The notes under the pieces: generated by a model | What the model saw: only the letters and a program-made list of their open reading frames with translations | Told to the model about the DNA's origin: nothing | Databases searched by the model: none | Translations under genes and position numbers: made by a program | Assembly (NCBI GenBank): GCA_017745015.1 | Contig: JAGIAF010000128.1 | Span: 1-9,348, forward strand | Length of the DNA stretch: 9,348 bases | Direction of reading: 5' to 3' | Source: Bdellovibrio sp. | Lineage (GTDB): Bacteria; Bdellovibrionota; Bdellovibrionia; Bdellovibrionales; Bdellovibrionaceae | In this document: positions 5,448 to 9,348 of the stretch, piece by piece | How the letters are laid out: each line of letters begins with the position of its first letter | How positions within the stretch are numbered: the first letter of the stretch is position 1

Positions 5448-6455
5448 CTAGAGACCTTTCGCAGCCATGTGTTTAAGAACGTCAACCATACGGTTCGAGA
5501 AACCCGTTTCGTTGTCGTACCAAGAAAGAACTTTCACCATGCGAGGACCCACAACCATTGTTGTTGCAAGATCTACGATAGAAGAGTGTTTGTTACCGTT
5601 GAAATCAACAGAAACAAGTTCGTTCTTTTCGCAAGCTAAGATGCCTTTAAGAGGACCATTCGCTGCTGCGATCAACGCTTCGTTAACTGCTTCTTTAGTT
5701 ACATCTGTTTTTGCAGTGAATGTGAAATCCACCAAAGAAACATTCGGAGTTGGGACGCGAACAGAGATACCGTCGATTTTGCCTTTAAGTTCTGGCAAGA
5801 CCAAACCTACGTTTTTCGCAGCACCTGTAGTCGTTGGGATCATGCTAACTGCAGCAGCACGAGCGCGGCGCATGTCAGAGTGAGGAGCGTCCAAGATTTT
5901 TTGGTCGTTCGTGTAAGAGTGAACCGTCATCATTGTGCCGTGCTCTACGCCGAATTTTTCGTTCAATACTTTGGCAAGAGGCGCCAAGCAGTTTGTCGTG
6001 CAAGATGCATTTGAAACTACGTGGTGAGTTTTAGGATCGTAGGCTTCATGGTTGATGCCGTAAACCATCGTGATGTCAGCACCTTTTTCAGCAGGGCCGG
6101 AAACCAAAACGCGTTTTGCGCCACCTTCGATGTGCTTCATGAAGTCCTCTTTGTTTTTGAATGCGCCTGTGCACTCAACAACAACGTCTACGCCCAAATC
6201 TTTCCAAGGAATTTCAGCTGGGTTGCGGTGTTTAGAAACTGCGATTTTCTTACCGTTTACGATCATGTTGTGACCGTCTACAGATACGTCACCGTTGAAG
6301 ATGCCGTGAGCAGAGTCGTACTTCAAAAGATGAGCATTACCTTCAATGCTGTCCAAAGAATTGATAGCCACGATATCAAACTGCTCATGAGCTGCTCTGA
6401 AGAATACGCGACCGATACGTCCAAAACCATTAATACCAACACGAAGTTTTGCCAT
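5448..6455 (-). CDS. gap: Glyceraldehyde-3-phosphate dehydrogenase (phosphorylating)
   Basis: Oxidises and phosphorylates glyceraldehyde-3-phosphate to 1,3-bisphosphoglycerate with reduction of a nicotinamide cofactor; cytoplasmic homotetramer. The 335-residue product shows the Rossmann motif INGFGRIGR (8-16), the active-site SNASCTTNCLAP with nucleophile Cys152, catalytic His179 in TVHSYTNDQ, substrate-binding Arg233 in VRVPTPNVS, and WYDNETGFSNRM (312-323). An odd feature is Ser33 in INSLDS, where NAD-dependent enzymes usually have Asp, and Ala190 in LDAPH where Leu or another bulky residue is common. Both changes could relax selectivity toward NADP. The start is supported by AAAGGAG eight bases upstream. 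It is first in the gap-pgk unit, and its promoter must lie in the roughly 50 bases before the upstream terminator; I see no strong match there. Confidence 0.98.
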   Translation of the reverse strand: MAKLRVGINGFGRIGRVFFRAAHEQFDIVAINSLDSIEGNAHLLKYDSAHGIFNGDVSVDGHNMIVNGKKIAVSKHRNPAEIPWKDLGVDVVVECTGAFKNKEDFMKHIEGGAKRVLVSGPAEKGADITMVYGINHEAYDPKTHHVVSNASCTTNCLAPLAKVLNEKFGVEHGTMMTVHSYTNDQKILDAPHSDMRRARAAAVSMIPTTTGAAKNVGLVLPELKGKIDGISVRVPTPNVSLVDFTFTAKTDVTKEAVNEALIAAANGPLKGILACEKNELVSVDFNGNKHSSIVDLATTMVVGPRMVKVLSWYDNETGFSNRMVDVLKHMAAKGL

Positions 6456-6504
6456 TGAATGTGCTCCTTTTTAAAAACCCATTCAATATGGTCCTTTGAA
6501 CGCT

Positions 6505-6542
6505 AAAAAGCCAGTCTAGACACTCTGTTCTAGACTGGCTTT
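6505..6542. terminator. Intrinsic terminator of the glycine-zipper protein gene
   Basis: A perfect 14-bp stem, arms 6507-6520 (AAAGCCAGTCTAGA) and 6529-6542, closes an 8-base loop. On the minus strand it is followed by a run of five T. It ends the gene at 6577-7554 and isolates gap from it. The plus-strand side reads TTTCTTTT, so it may also act against opposing transcription. Confidence 0.85.
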
Positions 6543-6576
6543 CTTTTGGCTTACAATAAGGGTTTCCAGGAAGTCC

Positions 6577-7554
6577 TTAGTAGCGAGAAACGTTCAACGA
6601 AGGGTAACCGTCCATGGACATCACTCTGACCAACACGTCAGCATAACCTCCCATAGATTCCATGCGCAGATCGATCGTCGTCACGCGGTCACGGATGTTG
6701 AGGTTTTCAGAGCCCAAACGGTCTCCGGCGTACAGTGTGCCCGTGCCTTGGAACTGACGAACTGGGAATTGACGGCCTGAAGCTGTATAGACCATCGCAT
6801 CATGAACACGCACACCAGCTGTCAAAGCACGAACCTCAAGTTGCTCAATCGCAATTGGATTGTTCAAAGTCACACGGATCCACTCGCCGCCTGTTCTGCG
6901 AGTCACGCTAGAAACTTGAACAGAAGCTTCTTCGTATCTTTGCACAGGAGGAGGTGGTGGATAGTTTGGACGCTCTGGACGGCCGTAACCATCACCTGGG
7001 CGTGGGCCTGGAGCTGGGCGGCTTGGTGGACGACCGTAGTCATCGCGACGACCCCATTGAACTTCACTTTGACGGCTTTCATACCAAGAACCATCTCTGC
7101 TTTGACAAGCGATACCGCGATTTGTTTCTACGCGGTCTTGAAGATAGATCGAGCTTTCGTACTCACGGCAGTATTCACCCGTGCGTGCGTTGTAACCTTC
7201 GCGAGTTGATGTGAAACGACCGCGAGCTCCGGTGCGAGATCCATAGTTACGACCATCCCAGTCGCAGTTCTGATTCATACCACCCTCAAGAGAGCGACGT
7301 TGAGCTTCTTCCAAAGCACGACGGTCTGAATTGTCCATCTCACGACCCAAGCGATTGCCTATCAAAGACCCTGCAACCGCACCGATGATGATCGCCGCTT
7401 TATTGCCGTTACCTTTACCAACGCCAGAACCAACTACACCACCGATCACGCCACCGATGATAGTACCGATGTCGGACTTATCTGCGTGCGCAACGCTTGC
7501 AGTCTGAAGGATTGAAGTGAACACAAGTGAACCGATGATAAATTGTTTTTTCAT
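6577..7554 (-). CDS. Secreted glycine-zipper / 17-kDa surface-antigen-like protein with C-terminal beta-rich domain
   Basis: From ATG at 7554 the product is 325 residues; AAAGG eight bases upstream and the signal peptide (MKKQFIIGSLVFTSILQTASVAHA, cut after 24) fix this start over an in-frame ATG at 7638 that falls inside a terminator. A glycine zipper follows (29-70: IGTIIGGVIGGVVGSGVGKG, then IIIGAVAGSLIGNRLG), as in Rickettsia 17-kDa antigens and related outer-membrane proteins. Next comes the antigen-like segment with GEYCREY (126-132) and GIACQSRDGSWYE (147-159). A Pro/Arg/Gly-rich linker (about 172-205) leads to a predicted beta-rich C-terminal domain (210-325). Related antigens are often lipoproteins, but there is no lipobox here. 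It probably acts in the envelope through membrane-inserting or oligomerising glycine zippers; the role of the C-terminal domain is unknown. Confidence 0.8.
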   Translation of the reverse strand: MKKQFIIGSLVFTSILQTASVAHADKSDIGTIIGGVIGGVVGSGVGKGNGNKAAIIIGAVAGSLIGNRLGREMDNSDRRALEEAQRRSLEGGMNQNCDWDGRNYGSRTGARGRFTSTREGYNARTGEYCREYESSIYLQDRVETNRGIACQSRDGSWYESRQSEVQWGRRDDYGRPPSRPAPGPRPGDGYGRPERPNYPPPPPVQRYEEASVQVSSVTRRTGGEWIRVTLNNPIAIEQLEVRALTAGVRVHDAMVYTASGRQFPVRQFQGTGTLYAGDRLGSENLNIRDRVTTIDLRMESMGGYADVLVRVMSMDGYPSLNVSRY

Positions 7555-7595
7555 GTGGTTGCCTTTCGCAATGATTGATGACGAAAGAACACTAA

Positions 7596-7612
7596 TCCAA
7601 ACTTTGTGCCAA
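7596..7612 (-). promoter_or_regulatory. Possible sigma54-like -24/-12 site before the glycine-zipper gene
   Basis: The minus strand reads TTGGCAC, five bases, then TTGGA, close to the sigma54 pattern TGGCAC-N5-TTGCA. The -24 half is a good match, but the near-invariant C of the -12 half is G. The site lies between the upstream terminator and the gene, with an inferred 5' leader of about 30 bases. TTGGCA could equally be a -35 box, although no good -10 follows. Confidence 0.25.
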
Positions 7613-7613
7613 G

Positions 7614-7640
7614 AAAAATGGAGCCATTTAGGCTCCATTT
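7614..7640 (-). terminator. Intrinsic terminator of the HlyIII-family gene
   Basis: A perfect 10-bp stem AAATGGAGCC/GGCTCCATTT (7616-7625 and 7631-7640) with loop ATTTA sits about 30 bases after the stop codon. On the minus strand it is followed by five T residues before C. Confidence 0.8.
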
Positions 7641-7669
7641 CAGCAACTTAAAGTAAGCATTGATAACTG

Positions 7670-8311
7670 CTAGATTACGTAGAGAAGCAGACAAAGATAC
7701 TGACACGCACTGCCACCAAGAACGAACATGTGCCAGATTCCGTGACCGTGCTTGATTTTCCCATCGAACAGGAAGAATCCGAAGCCCACGGCATAAGACA
7801 AAAAACCCAGCATGATCAGAGCAAAACCTTGGGGCGGTACAGCATGAAAGAGATGGTTGAGAACTGGCACCACTGTGGCACTCATGGTGAGGTAGATAAT
7901 ATTCGGGACAATACGATGTCCGCGAGGTTCAAAAATAAGCTCAACCAAAATTCCCACGGCCGCAAGCGACCACACTACTGCCAACACCGAATAACCTGGA
8001 AAACCGCGAATCGCCAAAATCATATAAGGCGTGTAATTCCCTGCGATCTTAAAATAAATGCCGATGTAATCGAGTTTTTGAAAGAAGGCCTTCTGAGGAC
8101 CGCGTTCGGCACTGTGATACAAGACTGAAAGCACATAAATCAGCACCGTAGAAACGCCATAAATTAAGCACGTGAGGATACGAGAAACATCGTGCTTCTC
8201 TACTGCCAAGTAAAGCAGCAAAGCTACGCCACAGGCCGCAAGCAACCCGCCGATCAAATGACTGACCGTATTGAATTTCTCTCCGTCTTGAATCGCGATT
8301 TTTACTTGCAC
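7670..8311 (-). CDS. HlyIII/PAQR-family integral membrane protein (hemolysin III-like)
   Basis: The 213-residue product has about seven hydrophobic segments, matching bacterial HlyIII/YqfA and eukaryotic PAQR/Izh proteins. Family motifs are EKFNTVSHLIGGLLA (11-25), SVLYHS with His66, KLDYIGIYFKIAGNYTPY (79-96) with Asp81, and GHGIWHMFVLGGSACQY (189-205) with His190 and His194. His66, Asp81 and the C-terminal histidines fit the Zn site described for PAQR structures. It acts in the inner membrane; true haemolysis is doubtful, and the family is tied to membrane-lipid homeostasis or hydrolase activity. The start is GTG at 8311, because a TAA is in frame four codons upstream and no ATG precedes the first motif; no Shine-Dalgarno is visible. 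It is monocistronic, divergent from the serine protease gene, with its own terminator. Confidence 0.9.
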   Translation of the reverse strand: MQVKIAIQDGEKFNTVSHLIGGLLAACGVALLLYLAVEKHDVSRILTCLIYGVSTVLIYVLSVLYHSAERGPQKAFFQKLDYIGIYFKIAGNYTPYMILAIRGFPGYSVLAVVWSLAAVGILVELIFEPRGHRIVPNIIYLTMSATVVPVLNHLFHAVPPQGFALIMLGFLSYAVGFGFFLFDGKIKHGHGIWHMFVLGGSACQYLCLLLYVI

Positions 8312-8354
8312 AACATTAAGTTAATTGCCGCACCCCGCAAGCGCAAGAGTTTCA

Positions 8355-8360
8355 ATTATA
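8355..8360 (-). promoter_or_regulatory. Candidate -10 element for the HlyIII-family gene
   Basis: The minus strand has a perfect TATAAT. No good -35 is found 16-18 bases upstream. Transcription would begin near 8348, giving a leader of about 37 bases. The 108-base divergent gap (8312-8419) also carries the protease promoter. Confidence 0.45.
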
Positions 8361-8384
8361 TTTAGACCATAATTTCGATTTCAG

Positions 8385-8412
8385 TTGCCACCACGGCGCG
8401 GTTCGATAGATT
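8385..8412 (+). promoter_or_regulatory. Candidate promoter of the serine protease gene, positioned for a leaderless mRNA
   Basis: TTGCCA (5 of 6 to the -35 consensus) at 8385-8390 and TAGATT (4 of 6 to the -10) at 8407-8412 are 16 bases apart. A start six to eight bases downstream falls at the A of the ATG (8420). No Shine-Dalgarno precedes that ATG, which agrees with a leaderless transcript. Confidence 0.4.
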
Positions 8413-8419
8413 CCGCCCT

Positions 8420-9274
8420 ATGAAGAGCTGTTCCCTTTTAATCACACTTTTGCTGACTTTGAGCGCGTGCCAACCGGCGCCGCAAAACGCAGTGGGCACT
8501 GATGATTCCGCAGCGGTGATCGGAGGACAACCGATACAAAAAAGGAACACTTTAGCTGCTCGAAGCGTGGTTCTTTTAGAACTTTTGGACGCTGACGGAT
8601 TCTCGCCGACATTTTGTACAGCCACTTTGGTGGGGCCGAATACAATTCTGACCGCGGCCCATTGCTTTGATAAAAAGTTGATCAAATCCTTCGTGAGCTT
8701 CCGAGTCGTCTTCGCAAACTCAATCAGTGACTCCTTGATCGGCTCCAAACCTGCGGAAATTCGTGCCGGGGTATTCTATAAAAACCATCCCGAGTATAAT
8801 TCTACAGGCGAATACGATCACGACATTGCCGTGGGAATTTTCAAAGGCAGCATTCCTTCAGGCTTTGCGATCATGGCCATGGACACAGATAAAATTGCGA
8901 ACTATGGCGGTAAAAATCTTTATGTCTATGGCTATGGAAAAAGTCGTAACTACACAGGCAAACTGAACGAAGATTTGCGCGCCCATACGGGAGTTTTAAA
9001 TCGCGGGGTTTTAAAAGTAACCCCCTCCTACACTCAGCATGAAGATCGCTACTTAATCGTTCCAGAATCCCAAGCACACATCTGCCAAGGCGATTCCGGT
9101 GGTCCACAATTCTATCAAAGCGGCGAAGTTCTAAAAATCGTCGGCGTCACTTCAGCCAACATGGGCCCAGTTCTGCCAAACGGCCGTCAAAGCTGTACCG
9201 CCTGGTCGCAAGCAACCAAAGTCGCCCCATTCTACACCTGGATCAAATCCATCGAGAAAAAAGTCCTCCAATAG
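8420..9274 (+). CDS. Lipoprotein trypsin-like (S1 family) serine protease
   Basis: The 284-residue product starts with a lipoprotein signal peptide whose lipobox LSAC places lipidated Cys17 at the mature N-terminus, so it should be membrane-anchored in the periplasm or at the cell surface. The chymotrypsin fold is clear: VIGG (33-36) matches the activation N-terminus, TAAHC gives His81, HDIAV gives Asp135, and CQGDSGGP gives Ser226 with Asp225. The triad is complete. The residue at chymotrypsin position 189, which is Asp in trypsin, is His220 here, so Arg/Lys specificity is not expected. Activation probably needs cleavage before VIGG, leaving a short 16-residue tether segment. It could act in prey digestion or envelope turnover; that is inference. 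The ATG lacks a Shine-Dalgarno and may be leaderless. The CDS ends at TAG, followed by a hairpin repeat. Confidence 0.93.
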   Translation: MKSCSLLITLLLTLSACQPAPQNAVGTDDSAAVIGGQPIQKRNTLAARSVVLLELLDADGFSPTFCTATLVGPNTILTAAHCFDKKLIKSFVSFRVVFANSISDSLIGSKPAEIRAGVFYKNHPEYNSTGEYDHDIAVGIFKGSIPSGFAIMAMDTDKIANYGGKNLYVYGYGKSRNYTGKLNEDLRAHTGVLNRGVLKVTPSYTQHEDRYLIVPESQAHICQGDSGGPQFYQSGEVLKIVGVTSANMGPVLPNGRQSCTAWSQATKVAPFYTWIKSIEKKVLQ

Positions 9275-9281
9275 CAGCTTC

Positions 9282-9335
9282 GGTGCCTGGCACTTTTTTG
9301 GTACACGGCGAGTCGCAAAAAAAGAAGCAGGCACC
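9282..9335. repeat. Composite inverted repeat / terminator after the protease gene
   Basis: GGTGCCTG (9282-9289) pairs perfectly with CAGGCACC (9328-9335). Inside, CTTTTTTG (9293-9300) faces CAAAAAAAG (9316-9324), with a small internal bulge and a 15-base loop. The left arm also contains the 11-base palindrome GTGCCTGGCAC followed directly by six T, a short terminator-like unit. It sits 8 bases after the protease stop. GGTGCCTGGCAC-type strings are, to my recollection, widespread repeats in proteobacterial genomes. Confidence 0.55.
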
Positions 9336-9348
9336 TTTTCCGAGGTAC

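Noticed and set aside
4956..5639. Long plus-strand open frame of 227 codons opposite gap and pgk
   Set aside because: It spans the gap-pgk junction on the antisense strand, both real genes are unmistakable, and its product is a low-quality Phe/Arg/Val-rich sequence with no domain or ribosome binding site.
6021..6458. Plus-strand open frame of 145 codons opposite gap
   Set aside because: Mirror of the biased codon use in gap; no supporting start signal or domain.
6456..6504. Promoter for gap
   Set aside because: A promoter must be near here, but no -35/-10 pair with acceptable spacing could be chosen by eye.
6802..7209. Trp-rich plus-strand open frames opposite the glycine-zipper protein
   Set aside because: The Trp/Thr/Ala richness is the complement of Pro/Gly/Arg codons in the real gene.
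7555..7638. 28-residue N-terminal extension of the glycine-zipper protein
   Set aside because: It would begin inside the HlyIII terminator and bury the signal peptide; ATG at 7554 has a good AAAGG.
7730..8128. Plus-strand open frame of 132 codons opposite the HlyIII gene
   Set aside because: The minus-strand HlyIII motifs are clear and this frame has no features of its own.

Overview
The window looks like chromosomal DNA from a Bdellovibrio-type predatory bacterium (Bdellovibrionota). This is inferred from the gene mix: a TIGR02147-family HTH protein (a family expanded in Bdellovibrio and Fibrobacter) next to a secreted protein of unknown function, an orphan family-3 solute-binding protein, a lipoprotein trypsin-like protease, and a compact gap-pgk-tpiA glycolytic cluster. 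No rRNA, tRNA, CRISPR array, insertion sequence or phage gene was recognised, so most of it is ordinary chromosome.

Layout. (1) 1-283: the 3' end of an unrecognised gene (+). (2) 363-1115: a secreted solute-binding protein (+), convergent with a minus-strand pair: a secreted unknown protein (1927-2739) and a TIGR02147 regulator (1125-1937). The pair appears to be translated as a coupled chain. An 11-codon leader ORF with a strong Shine-Dalgarno ends inside the start codon of the secreted protein, and that gene's end overlaps the regulator's start. (3) 2985-3278: a small secreted three-cysteine protein (+). (4) 3337-6455: glycolysis on the minus strand, transcribed gap, pgk, tpiA. gap and pgk are 3 bases apart. 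Between pgk and tpiA lie a ~100-base nested palindromic element and a strong terminator hairpin that ends just before the tpiA ribosome binding site. (5) 6577-7554: a secreted glycine-zipper / 17-kDa-antigen-like protein with a Pro-rich linker and a predicted beta-rich C-terminal domain (-). (6) 7670-8311: a HlyIII/PAQR membrane protein (-), divergent from (7) 8420-9274, a lipoprotein S1-family serine protease (+) whose promoter position suggests a leaderless transcript. The right edge holds a composite inverted repeat/terminator.

The three glycolytic enzymes act in consecutive steps: triose-phosphate interconversion, oxidative phosphorylation of glyceraldehyde-3-phosphate, then ATP formation. 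The other genes are mainly cell-envelope or export functions without an evident shared pathway. The points most worth a second look are: the leader-ORF coupling; the terminator in the tpiA leader; the nested palindromic element overlapping the pgk stop; the loss of the NAD-selecting acidic residue in the GAPDH; and the non-trypsin specificity pocket of the protease. I found no clear undescribed multi-gene system; the regulator/secreted-protein cassette is the nearest candidate.
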